Assembly (NCBI GenBank): GCA_011319805.1
Contig: SJRY01000143.1
Location: 1 to 64,000, forward strand
Length of the DNA: 64,000 nucleotides
Source of the DNA: Macrocybe gigantea
Taxonomy: Eukaryota > Basidiomycota > Agaricomycetes > Agaricales > Callistosporiaceae
Direction: 5' to 3'
The notes beneath the pieces were generated by a model. The model worked only from the letters and a program-made list of their open reading frames with translations, had not been told where the DNA came from and did no database searches. A program made the position numbers and the translations under genes. Each line of letters opens with the position of its first letter. Positions within the stretch are counted from its first letter, which is position 1. Below, piece by piece: positions 20,010 to 32,442 of the stretch.

Positions 20010-23000
20010 AATGCCGGAAGTCGATAGCGGAGCAGATAGGACCTGCATCAATACTGCAATAGTAGTGAAAACAGGACTGAAGACATGATGAATCAAGAAG
20101 ATTCCCATCATAAATGCAGACGGATCACCCAACTGCCAGAAAATAGCAGACCAAGTAGCGGAGGTCCACATCGACATTAAAGGACACAAGGAGCATATGG
20201 AAGCCATCGTACTCGACATCAGAAAAACCGACATGCTACTAGGACATGACTGGCTTGTCTACCACAACCCAACAATCAAATGGAGGACAGGAGAAATTGT
20301 CTTTGACAGATGCCCTAAAACGTGCAAAATAAACCACCAGACAATTAAGATACAGAAGGTGGCTGAACCAGCGAAAACCACAGCCAGCGACAAGACAGGA
20401 ACCCAGATACCCCCATATCTGATCAGATTCAGACACCTCTTCAAGGAGAAGAACTTTGATCACTTACCAGACCACAAAGAATGGGACCATGAAATAAACT
20501 TAATGAAGGATGCACCCAAAACAATACCGAGCAAGGTCTATCCGATGACACAGAAAGAACTAGAGGAACTAGATGCCTTCGTCGAAGAAGGATTAGGAAT
20601 AGGAAAAATATGCCCATCGAAATCGCCTTACACAGCACCCTGCTTCTTTTGCAACAAGAAGGATGGAAGCAAATGACTCTTCTAAGATTACTGGGAAATA
20701 AACAAATATATGGTCAAGGACAAGTTCCCACTACCATGCATTAGCAAGCTCCTCAATGTACTACAAGGAGCAAAGTACTTTAGCAAGATCGATATTATCT
20801 GGGGATACAATAACGTGCACATCTGGAAAGGAGATGAATGGAAGGCAGCCTTCCTAACAGCAAGAGGGCTCTTCGAACCGACAGTCATGTACTTTGGGCA
20901 GTGCAATGCACCAGGCACTTTTAGCCGAACGATGGCAAGCCTCTTCCAAGACCAAATACGAAGGAGAGTGTGCATAATCTATATGGATGACATCATAATC
21001 ATCGGACGAACACGAGAGGAGCTCCAAAAGAACACCATAGAAGTCATGGAAATACTGAACAAGAACGACCTATTCATCAAAGGACCGAAATGCATCTGGG
21101 AATCATCAAAAGTCCCAGTACTAGGATACATCATAGGAGAAGGGAAGGTAGAAATGGAACCAGAAAAGATCACAGCTGTACAATCCTGGCCAACCCCAAA
21201 GACAAAGAAAGAACTACAAAAGTTCTTGGGATTCACGAACTTTTACCGACGATTCATCAAGGGATATGCAAAGGTCGCTAAACCCCTGACGGAGTTGACT
21301 GGAAATAAAACATTCCAGTGGACAGACAAGCAACAAGGCGCTTTCAAAGAACTGATCCGACATATAACCTCAGCACCCATTCTAGCACTACCACAAACAG
21401 AAGGAAAATTCCGAGTTGAAATGGATGCCTCAGGATATGCCATTGGAGTGGTACTATCACAACAGCAGAAAGGACTATGGCATCCGATCGCATTCATTTC
21501 GAGATGCATGACCCCAGCGGAACAAAACTACGAAATCTACGACAAGGAACTTCTTGTGATAATGGTTGCACTAAAGACATGGAGACAATACCTCCTTGAA
21601 GCTCGAGAGAGGTTCGAAATATTGACGGATTACAAAAACCTGTCATACTTCCGGAAGCCACAGCGACTCAATTCAAGACAGATTGGCTGGTATCTGAAAT
21701 TACAAGAATATGACTACAAACTATGACACGTACCAGGAAAGGCAAATGGAAAAGCGGACGTCCTGTCATGGATGGCAGGATATGAAGAAAACCTAGCAGA
21801 GAAGGACGACATACAAATGATCAAAGAAGCAGCATTCATTCGACATCTGGAAGAGAATAATGAACGAGACTTGAATTTATGATGTTTGAGGATGAACACC
21901 CATGGAAAGAAGGAGCAGAAAATAATGAAACAATACAAACAAGAGGAATCATGATGATCGAATCCTCAAGGATAGAACAAATTCGACAATGCACACAAAA
22001 GGAGATGATCGTAACAACAGGACTGAAGGAAAAACCACACTGGTTCACAGAAGACGACCACATTGTATATGTAGGAGGAAAAATCTATGTTCCTCCAGAC
22101 AACAAACTGAAGGAAGACATCATGTTTGAACACCATGACACACCCATCGGAGGACACCCAGGACAATACCACATGCATGAGCTCATAAACTGCACCTATT
22201 GGTGGCCATCAATGCTAATGGACATCAAGAAGTATGTCAACAGATGCGAAACATATCAGCAAAACAAAATCATCCAACAAAAGAAACACGCACCCCTGCA
22301 CCCGCACAAAGTCCCACAGCAACCATGGGAAGATATTGGAGTAGATCTCATAGGACCGCTACCCAGCTCGAATGGCTTTAATGCCATTGCCGCAGTCACA
22401 GACCACCTGACCAAGATGATCCACCTAGTCCCCACAAAGACCGAACTCACAGCAGAAGGTCTTGCACGACTATACCGAGACAATGTATGGTGGCTTCACG
22501 GAATCCCATGAAAGATCATCAGTGATCGAGGACCCCAGTTCGCAGCACGATTCATGACAGCACTTCTAAAATTACTCGGAACAAAGCAAAATCTATCAAC
22601 GGCCTATCACCCACAGACAGATGGACAGGCGGAGCGATCCCACCAAGAAACGGAAGCCTTCCTCAGAAGCTTCACAAACAACTTACAGGACGATTGGGCA
22701 GAATGGATAGCAATCGCAGAGTACCAATACAATAAGAAAGCACACCAGGGAATGAAGGAGATACCATTCTACCTCAACTATGGAATGCACCCCTGGAAGG
22801 GAGAGCCACAGACGACAGAAGGAAATAACCCCGCAGCAAAAGACTTCGTCAAAAGAATGAACCAAATACGAAAGGAAGCAAATGCCGTGCTGCAATATGC
22901 ACAAATACGAGCCAAAGACAATTACGATGCGAGACAAAAACCCACCCATGAATACAAGAAAGGAGATAGAGTATGGCTAGAAGCCACCAATATCACAGTC

Positions 23001-23434
23001 AATCGACCATCAAAGAAGTTATCGGCACTCCGATACGGACCATTCAAGGTGGTTGAAAAGAAAGGAGCCTTGGCATATCGCCTGGAACTCCCAGCATCAT
23101 GGCAGCTGATACACCCCGTGTTCAATGAAACACTGCTCATGCCTTACAAAGGACCCCATTTCAAGATACAAGAGTGACCATCACCACCACCCCTGAAATC
23201 ATAAATGATGAAGAAGAGTATGAGATAGAAGAGATCCTAAAAAGGAAGAAACAAGGGAGGGGGACGCTATTCCTGGTCAAATGGAGAGGATACGGACACG
23301 AAGAGAACACATGGATCAAAGAGAAGGAACTGGGGAAGGCGCAGCAAGCTCTAGACCACTTCCTAAAGAAGACTGCAAACCAGGATAAAAGGATCATGAC
23401 AAGAGGGAAGAAGACCAAAAATCATACTTCATGA
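20010..23434 (+). pseudogene. Pol of element A: protease, RT, RNase H, integrase, chromodomain
   Basis: The protease region has VDSGADRTC near 20020 and DMLLGHDWLVYHNP near 20230. The RT domain spans about 20530-21250 with IIYMDDIIIIGR as catalytic motif, and RNase H is at 21400-21720 (VEMDASGYAIG). The integrase has an HHCC zinc part (GGHPGQYHMHEL) at about 22150-22260 and a DDE core with DLIGPLPSSNGF, ISDRGPQF and TAYHPQTDGQAER. A chromodomain (EYEIEEILKRKKQGRG, LFLVKWRGYG) at about 23215-23370 marks it as a chromovirus that targets modified chromatin. Stops at about 20674, 20684, 21724 and 22509 and a one-base loss near 21870 break the polyprotein. Confidence 0.88.
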
Positions 23435-23827
23435 CCACCAATGCCCCCATCAGTATCGACAGCAGCGAGGGCAGCCGCACCTACCCCCAACCACCCAAGC
23501 GACCTTGAGAATCTGGCAAGGATTCTCAATGCTAGCGACTATATGGACCCCCTCGCCATCACACTTGGCGCATATATGCGCTATGTTATGACTGTCCGCA
23601 CACACCTCTGGACCAGGCAAACCCCTGATGGGACCGGCCCCACTGCAGCTGAACGTATCGCACTTCACGAGGCAATGGAAATGCTTCGCACAGAAAACCG
23701 GCGACTTAAACTCCTCACCACCACACTCCATCACATCCGCACCTATAATGAAGAGCTCATTCATACATGGGCCCCATGTGCTGCGACCACCTGGGAGACC
23801 AATACTGGGTGGGGACAGCTGGACTAA
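23431..23827 (+). pseudogene. Accessory ORF of element A, frame-shifted near its start
   Basis: This is the counterpart of the intact 132-codon frame of element B at 27002-26604. The common part reads GPTAAERIALHEAMEML, TENRRLKLL and THLWTRQTPDGTGP. Near 23470 small length changes put the first 15 codons out of frame. No known domain is recognised; the centre could form a short coiled coil. Confidence 0.55.
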
Positions 23828-23864
23828 GGTTTTTCGCGAGGACGCGAATCTACAGAGAGGGTGA

Positions 23865-24182
23865 TGTTACAGACACCGCCCAAAGGACTATTCATTTTCT
23901 TATCTTATCTTTCCCACATCCCTTATCTCCCCCATCATGCTGCGCAGCGCGCAGCCATCGAGTCATCCCACTTCCCTAGTCATCCTGAGTCATCTCCTTC
24001 CAGTCTTACTCATCCGCAGTCCACAGCATTGCGCAGCCCATGGTCCGTGCTCGAGTACTGTAATGTATATAAGGACTCCCAGATGTACCAGTAGTGCTAG
24101 GCTTAATATTCCTTTTGCCATCATCTCAAGACCACTCTCACTTAGTCTGCCTGAGTCCTTCTGAGATTCGTCTAGCCTAACA
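23865..24182 (+). repeat. 3' LTR of element A
   Basis: A 318-bp LTR with the same TG...CA termini as the 5' LTR. It is preceded by the purine-rich ACAGAGAGGGTGA at 23852-23864, a candidate polypurine tract for plus-strand priming. Confidence 0.92.
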
Positions 24183-26248
24183 ATACTGTAGGGCTTTCCA
24201 AACAATAGCTTCCAAACTGGCAGAAGTGACAGCAAAAGCAACAAAGGCAAAAACCTTTGAAGAAATCATACCAGAAGAATACCACTGTTTCAAGGATTTA
24301 GTGTTCAGAAAAGAGTCATTCGATGAACTACTACTGCGACGATCTTGGGACCATGCGATCAAGCTCATTTCAGGAGCCAAACTCCAGGATTGCAAGGTCT
24401 ACCCCTTGACATTAGATGAACAGAAACAGTTGGATGTCTTTTTGGATGAAAATCTGAACACCGGACGAATTAGACTGTCAAAGTCACCAATGGCCTCACC
24501 TTTCTTCTTCGTAAAAAAGAAGGATGGATCTCTATGACCTGTATAGGATTATCGGAAGTTAAATGACATGATGATAAAGAACAAGTACCCACTCCCCCTG
24601 ATCCAAGAGTTAATCAACAAACTAAAAGGAGCAAAGTTCTTCATGAAACTTGACATCCGATGGGGATACAACAACATCTGTATGAAAGAAAGGGATGAAT
24701 GGAAAGCCACATTCTGGACAAACTGGAGAATGTTTGAACCCCTGGTTATGTTTTTCAGACTGACGAATTCACTGGCTACTTTCCAAACCATGATGAATAT
24801 GATTTTTAAAGACGAAATCGATCAGAGATACGTAGTCATCTACATGGATGACATTTTCATCTTCAATAAAGATTTGAATGAGCACAGATAACTCGTTCAG
24901 CACATGCTGGAAAAGCTAAAGAATAACAAGCTTTACCTGAAACCTGAGAAATATTCATTTCATCAATTGGAAGTAGAGTACCTCAGAATGATTGTCTCAG
25001 AAAATGGCATCAAAATGGATCCTGTTAAGGTTGAAGGCATCAAAGAATGGCCAAAACCCACCTGTAAAAGGGATGTCCAGCAATTTCTAGGCTTTTACAA
25101 CTTTTACTGCCACTTCATCGAAGGATTAGCAAAGATCACAAAACTCTTGATGGAGCTAACTGGAAAGGCCAACTAGACATGGGGGAAAGCCCAAGATGAT
25201 GTGTTTGATGGATTAAAGAATCAGATCTGTTCAGCGCCAATCATCACGATGCTCCAAGATGATGGAAAGTTCCGAATAAAAGTCAATGCCTCGAATTATG
25301 CAATAGGAGGCATCTTTTCACAGGAACAATCCAATGGTACCTGGAGACCAGTGGCCTTTATGTCAAAGTCACTGAACCTGACAGAACGGAACTATAAGAT
25401 CTATGATAAAGAGATGCTTGTGATTATGACCAGACTTGAGGAATGGTGCCAATACCTTTGCAGTGCTAAACAGAAATTCGAGATATGGACAGACCATAAG
25501 AATCTTGAATACTTCTGGAAACCTCAGAAACTAAATTGCCAGCAAGCTCATTGGATTTCGGAACTTCAGGACTACAATTTTGTTCTGGAGCACAAACCCA
25601 GGAAGTCAATAACAAAGGCAGACAGTCTGTCAAGATGACCAGACCATGAGAAGGGGGAGAATGATAATGAGAACATTATACTCCTAAAGCCAGAGATTTT
25701 TCACCAGATCTTCATGGCAAAAATCATGCCAACACCAGAATTTCAGGACATTTTGGACCAGATCAAATGGGCTTGAAAACAAAGAGAGCCCGAGGTTCAG
25801 AAACATCTTGACAAAGGCAAATATGGCTGGGAGGAAAACAACTGAATCATTACATGGCTGAAGCAGTACTATGTTCCCAAAAGTCAAAAAATAAGGGAAC
25901 AGATCATTGAAATCCATCATTTGGATCAGATCTCAGGACACCCAGGACAGACAAAGATGCATGAGTTAATCATGTGCAACTTCTGGTGGCCTAAAATGAT
26001 GAATGACATCAAGGCATATATCAAAGGATGTGGCAAATGCCAACAGATGAAGATCATCAGAGATCAGAAGCATGCTCTACTTCATCTGAATGAAGTACCA
26101 AAGGAACCATAGGAGATCATATCTGTAGATCTCATCAGACCCCTCTCTGAATCTTAAGAGTTCAATGGCGTAATAGTGACAGTAGATCGGTTCACTAAAG
26201 GAGCCAAATTCATACTGGTCAATATGGAAATCATGGCAGAAGGAGTTG
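24183..26248 (+). pseudogene. Fragment of a second, older gypsy-type pol gene
   Basis: A diverged RT-RNase H-integrase fragment: MASPFFFVKKKDGSL, a stop, then KLDIRWGYNNICMKERDEW, VVIYMDDIFIFNKD, VQQFLGFYNFYCHF, GHPGQTKMHELIMCNFWWP. Several stops (TGA, TAG, TAA) interrupt it. It lacks both LTRs and ends abruptly in the integrase core at 26248, where the inverted LTR of element B begins. It differs clearly from elements A and B at protein level, so it belongs to a different lineage. Confidence 0.85.
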
Positions 26249-26566
26249 TGTTAGGCTAGACGAATCTTAAAGGACTCAGGCAGACTAAGTATGAGAGTGG
26301 TTTAAGACGATGGCAAATGGAATATTAAGCCTAGCACTACTGGTACATCTGGGAGTCCTTATATACATTACAGTACTCAAGCACGGACCATGGGCTGTGC
26401 AATGCTATGGACTGCGGATGAGTAAGACTGGAAGGAGATGGCTCAGGATGACTAGGGAAGTGGGATGACTCAATGGCTGCGTGCTGCGCAGCATGATGGG
26501 GAAGATAAGGGATGTGGGAAAGATAAGATAAGAAAATGAATGGTCCTTTGGGCGATGTCTGTAACA
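26249..26566 (-). repeat. 3' LTR of element B
   Basis: A 318-bp LTR on the minus strand, TGTTAGGCTAG at the left and GTCTGTAACA at the right as read on plus. Confidence 0.92.
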
Positions 26567-26603
26567 TCATCCTCTCTGTAGATTCGCGTCCTTGCGAAAA
26601 AAC

Positions 26604-27002
26604 TTAGTCCAGCTGTCCCCACCCAGTATTGGTCTCCCAGGCGGTCGCAGCACATGGGGCCCATGTATGAATGAGCTCTTCATTATAGGCATGGATGTGA
26701 TGGAGTGTAGTAGCGAGGAGTTTAAGTCGCCGGTTTTCTGTGCAAAGCATTTCCATCACCTTGCGAAGTGCGATACATTCAGCTGCAGTGGGGCCGGTCC
26801 CATCAGGGGTTCGCCCGGTCCAGAGGTGTGTGCGGACAGTCATAACATAGTGCATATATGTGCCAAGTGTGATGGTGAGGGGGTCCGTGTAGTCGCTGCC
26901 ATTGAGAATCCTTGCCAGATTCTCATAGTCGTTTGGGCGGTTGGGGGTAGGTGTGTGGCTGTCATCACTGCTGTCAATACTGATGGGGGTGTTGGTGGTC
27001 AT
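26604..27002 (-). CDS. Accessory ORF of the chromovirus (132 residues), intact
   Basis: An uninterrupted 132-codon frame from MTTNTPISIDSSDD to TNTGWGQLD. It lies between the chromodomain end of pol and the 3' LTR and is separate from pol. It has a serine/aspartate-rich start, then RILNGSDYTDPLTITL, a helical middle (TAAECIALRKVMEMLCTENR) and a tryptophan-rich end. No domain is recognised. Gypsy elements usually have nothing but the LTR after the integrase or chromodomain, so this may be an element-specific accessory protein. It could also be a captured host fragment. Its survival without stops, unlike gag and pol in the same copy, is notable. Confidence 0.5.
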   Translation of the reverse strand: MTTNTPISIDSSDDSHTPTPNRPNDYENLARILNGSDYTDPLTITLGTYMHYVMTVRTHLWTGRTPDGTGPTAAECIALRKVMEMLCTENRRLKLLATTLHHIHAYNEELIHTWAPCAATAWETNTGWGQLD

Positions 27003-30000
27003 GATGTGTGATTTTTGGTCTTCTTCCCTCTTGTCATGATCCTTTTATCCTGGTTTGCAGCCTTCTTTAGGAAGTGGTCTAGAGCTTGCTGCGCATTCCC
27101 CAGTTCTTTCTTTTTGATCCATATGTTCTCCTTGTGTCCGTATCCTTTCTATTTGACCAGGAATAGCATTCCCCTTCCTTGTTTCTTCCTTTTTAGGATC
27201 TCTTCTATCTCATACTCTTCTTCATCATTTATGATTTCAGGGGGTGGTGGTGATGGTCACTCTTGTATCTTGAAATGGGGTCCTTTGTAAGGCATGAGCA
27301 GTGTTTCATTGAACACGGGGTGTATCAGCTGCCATGATGCTGGGAGTTCCAGGCGATATGCCAAGGCTCCTTTCTTTTCAACCACCTTGAATGGTCCGTA
27401 TCGGAGTGCCGATAACTTCTTTGATGGTCGATTGACTGTGATATTGGTGGCTTCTAGCCATACTCTATCTCCTTTCTTGTATTCATGGGGGTTTTTGTCT
27501 CGCATCGTAATTGTCTTTGGCTCGTATTTGTGCATATTGCAGCACGGCATTTGCTTCCTTTCGTATTTGGTTCATTCTTTTGACGAAGTCTTTTGCTGCG
27601 GGGTTATTTCCTTCTGTCGTCTGTGGCTCTCCCTTCCAGGGGTGCATTCCATAGTTGAGGTAGAATGGTATCTCCTTCATTCCCTGGTGTGCTTTCTTAT
27701 TGTATTGGTACTCTGCGATTGCTATCCATTCTGCCCAATCGTCCTGTAAGTTGTTTGTGAAGCTTCTGAGGAAGGCTTCCGTTTCTTGGTGGGATCGCTC
27801 CGCCTGTCCATCTGTCTGTGGGTGATAGGCCGTTGATAGATTTTGCTTTGTTCCGAGTAATTTTAGAAGTGCTGTCATGAATCGTGCTGCGAACTGGGGT
27901 CCTCGATCACTGATGATCTTTCATGGGATTCCGTGAAGCCACCATACATTGTCTCGGTATAGTCGTGCAAGACCTTCTGCTGTGAGTTCGGTCTTTGTGG
28001 GGACTAGGTGGATCATCTTGGTCAGGTGGTCTGTGACTGCGGCAATGGCATTAAAGCCATTCGAGCTGGGTAGCGGTCCTATGAGATCTACTCCAATATC
28101 TTCCCATGGTTGCTGTGGGACTTTGTGCGGGTGCAGGGGTGCGTGTTTCTTTTGTTGGATGATTTTGTTTTGCTGATATGTTTCGCATCTGTTGACATAC
28201 TTCTTGATGTCCATTAGCATTGATGGCCACCAATAGGTGCAGTTTATGAGCTCATGCATGTGGTATTGTCCTGGGTGTCCTCCGATGGGTGTGTCATGGT
28301 GTTCAAACATGATGTCTTCCTTCAGTTTGTTGTCTGGAGGAACATAGATTTTTCCTCCTACATATACAATGTGGTCGTCTTCTGTGAACCAGTGTGGTTT
28401 TTCCTTCAGTCCTGTTGTTACGATCATCTCCTTTTGTGTGCATTGTCGAATTTGTTCTATCCTTGAGGATTCGATCATCATGATTCCTCTTGTTTGTATT
28501 GTTTCATTATTTTCTGCTCCTTCTTTCCATGGGTGTTCATCCTCAAACATCATAAATTCGAAGTCTCGTTCATTATTCTCTTCCAGATGTCGAATGAATG
28601 CTGCTTCTTTGATCATTTGTATGTCGTCCTTCTCTGCTAGGTTTTCTTCATATCCTGCCATCCATGACAGGACGTCCGCTTTTCCATTTGCCTTTCCTGG
28701 TACGTGTCATAGTTTGTAGTCATATTCTTGTAATTTCAGATACCAGCCAATCTGTCTTGAATTGAGTCGCTGTGGCTTCCGGAAGTATGACAGGTTTTTG
28801 TAATCCGTCAATATTTCGAACCTCTCTCGAGCTTCAAGGAGGTATTGTCTCCATGTCTTTAGTGCAACCATTATCACAAGAAGTTCCTTGTCGTAGATTT
28901 CGTAGTTTTGTTCCGCTGGGGTCATGCATCTCGAAATGAATGCGATCGGATGCCATAGTCCTTTCTGCTGTTGTGATAGTACCACTCCAATGGCATATCC
29001 TGAGGCATCCATTTCAACTCGGAATTTTCCTTCTGTTTGTGGTAGTGCTAGAATGGGTGCTGAGGTTATATGTCGGATCAGTTCTTTGAAAGCGCCTTGT
29101 TGCTTGTCTGTCCACTGGAATGTTTTATTTCCAGTCAACTCCGTCAGGGGTTTAGCGACCTTTGCATATCCCTTGATGAATCGTCGGTAAAAGTTCGTGA
29201 ATCCCAAGAACTTTTGTAGTTCTTTCTTTGTCTTTGGGGTTGGCCAGGATTGTACAGCTGTGATCTTTTCTGGTTCCATTTCTACCTTCCCTTCTCCTAT
29301 GATGTATCCTAGTACTGGGACTTTTGATGATTCCCAGATGCATTTCGGTCCTTTGATGAATAGGTCGTTCTTGTTCAGTATTTCCATGACTTCTATGGTG
29401 TTCTTTTGGAGCTCCTCTCGTGTTCGTCCGATGATTATGATGTCATCCATATAGATTATGCACACTCTCCTTCGTATTTGGTCTTGGAAGAGGCTTGCCA
29501 TCGTTCGGCTAAAAGTGCCTGGTGCATTGCACTGCCCAAAGTACATGACTGTCGGTTCGAAGAGCCCTCTTGCTGTTAGGAAGGCTGCCTTCCATTCATC
29601 TCCTTTCCAGATGTGCACGTTATTGTATCCCCAGATAATATCGATCTTGCTAAAGTACTTTGCTCCTTGTAGTACATTGAGGAGCTTGCTAATGCATGGT
29701 AGTGGGAACTTGTCCTTGACCATATATTTGTTTATTTCCCAGTAATCTTAGAAGAGTCATTTGCTTCCATCCTTCTTGTTGCAAAAGAAGCAGGGTGCTG
29801 TGTAAGGCGATTTCGATGGGCATATTTTTCCTGTTCCTAATCCTTCTTCGACGAAGGCATCTAGTTCCTCTAGTTCTTTCTGTGTCATCGGATAGACCTT
29901 GCTCGGTATTGTTTTGGGTGCATCCTTCATTAAGTTTATTTCATGGTCCCATTCTTTGTGGTCTGGTAAGTGATCAAAGTTCTTCTCCTTGAAGAGGTGT

Positions 30001-30420
30001 CTGAATCTGATCAGATATGGGGGTATCTGGGTTCCTGTCTTGTCGCTGGCTGTGGTTTTCGCTGGTTCAGCCACCTTCTGTATCTTAATTGTCTGGTGGT
30101 TTATTTTGCACGTTTTAGGGCATCTGTCAAAGACAATTTCTCCTGTCCTCCATTTGATTGTTGGGTTGTGGTAGACAAGCCAGTCATGTCCTAGTAGCAT
30201 GTCGGTTTTTCTGATGTCGAGTACGATGGCTTCCATATGCTCCTTGTGTCCTTTAATGTCGATGTGGACCTCCGCTACTTGGTCTGCTATTTTCTGGCAG
30301 TTGGGTGATCCGTCTGCATTTATGATGGGAATCTTCTTGATTCATCATGTCTTCAGTCCTGTTTTCACTACTATTGCAGTATTGATGCAGGTCCTATCTG
30401 CTCCGCTATCGACTTCCGGC
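27003..30420 (-). pseudogene. Pol of element B
   Basis: This mirrors the pol of element A: protease near 30400-30190 (DMLLGHDWL), RT with IIYMDDIIII near 29450, RNase H, integrase (28661-27921 open for 246 codons) and chromodomain near 27240-27060. In-frame TGA codons match those in A at the RT start, the RNase H end and before KIISDRGPQF. A two-base loss near 27490 shifts the integrase C-terminal part. Confidence 0.88.
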
Positions 30421-30609
30421 ATTATCGTTGTGGTTCCTTTTCACGTTCGTATTCTTGCTGGTACTGCGAGTTCTTTCCTCTTTGGTGGTTTGTCCCCTTG
30501 GATGGTTTTCCTTGGTGCTTCAGATCACTTGGTGGGAATGGTGTATTTCAGAGTATGGGATGATCTACATCTGGTATCGAAGCGAGTCTGTTTCAGTTGT
30601 ATGGGTCGC

Positions 30610-32270
30610 GATTTAGCACCTCTTAGTCAGACCCTTCGGCAAAACCCTCCTTGTCAGAGCTTCCTTCATCCTTGTCTTCTTCATCCTCTCCTTCTTCTTT
30701 CACTTCTCTGACCCAGGATTTTCCTTTCTTCTTCTTCTTGCAGTTCCATGCATAATGTCTCTTTAAGCCACAATTGAAACATGTGACATTTGCTGCTCCT
30801 TTTCATAGTTCTGGGCAGTTTTGTGAGAGGTGTCCTGGTTTATTGCAGTTAAAGCAGTTGTTGCTTTGTACTTTGTCAACTTCCATGGCCTGTCCTGCTC
30901 CTCAGCTTGGATTTCCGGTCTTGCACTGATTGCTTGTGAATTCTCCTCTCATCACATTTCTGTGTTCATCAATGTTTCATCCAATCGCTCGAACTGTCTT
31001 GATATATTCATCTCCATCTGTTGGAAGTGTGGAGATCAGTGTACGGCTTCTGCTGTTCTTCAGTTTAAGCTCTTCTCGAGTAGGAAACATGGGGCTGTTC
31101 CTGTCATTCCTGCTTTCCCTGCAAGGTCTACGAATTCATCCAGAAATTCGTCGATGGGTCGGTTTCCCTGTCTGATATTGAATAGTTTGCTTCCTGCTTG
31201 TAATAGTGACATGACATTGCTGAATCATGTCTCTATCTCAGTTATGAAGTCAGCTCATGTGCTTTGGTTGGTAGTGGTGTCAATCTTCTTTGATGCCCAG
31301 TGGGCTCCGGGTCTGTTGGTCATTCTAGACAGGACCGCTCCAGTCTTCTGTGTATCCGTGAGGTCTCCATGTGCAGTTATGTAAAGTTTCATCTTCCTCC
31401 ACCAAATATCGAAGGACGTTCGATCTCCTGTAAAGGATTTCGGGTCAGCGATGATTCCCTTGTATTCTGTCGTCATCCTTTGGGGGGTTTCTTTGTCGTT
31501 CTCTTGGTCTTGGTTTTCCTGTTCCTGGATCTGTTGTTCTTGGGTCTGCTGTGCTTGTGCTTGGGCTTGCTGTTCTTGGAGCTGTTTCTGTCTTCGCTCC
31601 TCTCTCTGTTCTTTCCAGTAGTCTAGGTCAACTCCTGCGATTCTACAAGCTTGTTCAAAATCAGCCCACTCTGTAGCGGTCGGTCTGTTTGTCTTTGGTA
31701 ATCCTTTTCGCTCCCTCCACTGATAGTATTCGTCCCAGTCACTGTTGCTTACTTTTGCCACAGTGGTGCGATTCTTTCCTTATGCAGTGCTTCGGCGGAT
31801 TGATCCTCTGAAGGGGTTCGGCGGTTTCATTCCTATGTATCCTTGACTCTGGTGTTGTTCTCATTGGTTCTGTCATACGCTCTGTGCATCATGCCCTCTC
31901 TGTATCAGTATGTCTTCCTCCTATGTTCAGCGATTATAGTTCTCGATCTGTTGTCGCCTAAAGTCTCGGGCTTGTGTTCGTTCTTCTCTCATTTTCTTGC
32001 GGATGGGTTCGTCCTCTTCTTCGGCAAGAAGATTCTGCTCTGACCATAGCTCTTCTGGGCTTATCCTGTATTCTCCTTCTAGGAAGAGTTCTGCAATGAG
32101 TTGTGCTGCTCCTTCGCTGAGGATCTCAGCAGGCTCATCTGTGGTGGTGAAGGCAAACTCTCTCAGAAATGCCTGTTCTTCGTCATCGCTACTTGGTGTA
32201 GGCGTGCGCTCTCTCTTTTATTTGTTTGGATTGCTGGTGTCTCTGCAGGTGGTGTGGACTGTCTCTGTGA
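30610..32270 (-). pseudogene. Gag of element B
   Basis: This is the minus-strand counterpart of the gag of element A, with the glutamine-rich stretch near 31490-31590 and two CCHC knuckles near 30740-30860. The 168-codon frame at 31761-31255 is the same as in A except for one residue (DRTSF for DRMSF). It is broken by the same stop codons. Confidence 0.8.
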
Positions 32271-32442
32271 ATGGCATGGACTGCAATGTCTGGTCTACTT
32301 CTCTGAGCCAAGTGCTCTCATCATTTGTGCTAGTGCTCACTGGGTTGGTGACTGCTTGTTATCGAATGTTGATCAGGTCTTTGATAAAGTGTGATGTGGT
32401 ATATGTGTGAGTCTGAGCGAGTCTCAACAAGGCTTAATATCT

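Larger units (their letters stand above)
17650..24182 (+). mobile_element. Chromoviral Ty3/gypsy LTR retrotransposon A
   Basis: A 6.5-kb element with LTRs at 17650-17996 and 23865-24182, both starting TGTTACAGAC and ending GCCTAACA. Internal order is gag with two zinc knuckles, protease, reverse transcriptase, RNase H, integrase and chromodomain, then a separate short open frame before the 3' LTR. No matching 5-bp target duplication is visible at its two ends (GAACA left, ATACT right), so the flanks have probably been rearranged. Repeated in-frame TGA codons make the copy protein-defective. Its inverted near-twin is at 26249-32871. Confidence 0.92.

Noticed and set aside
18146..22511. Many in-frame TGA codons in gag and pol might mean TGA is read as tryptophan in this organism.
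   Set aside because: Host genes in the window use TGG for tryptophan and TGA as a true stop. At conserved sites in pol the residue expected is arginine, so CGA to TGA change explains them better.
19722..30711. Long open frames on the strand opposite to the retrotransposon genes, for example 170 codons at 19722-20234 and its mirror at 30199-30711.
   Set aside because: They are mirror readings of gag-pol, present in both copies simply because the DNA is duplicated; they contain no domain or start context.
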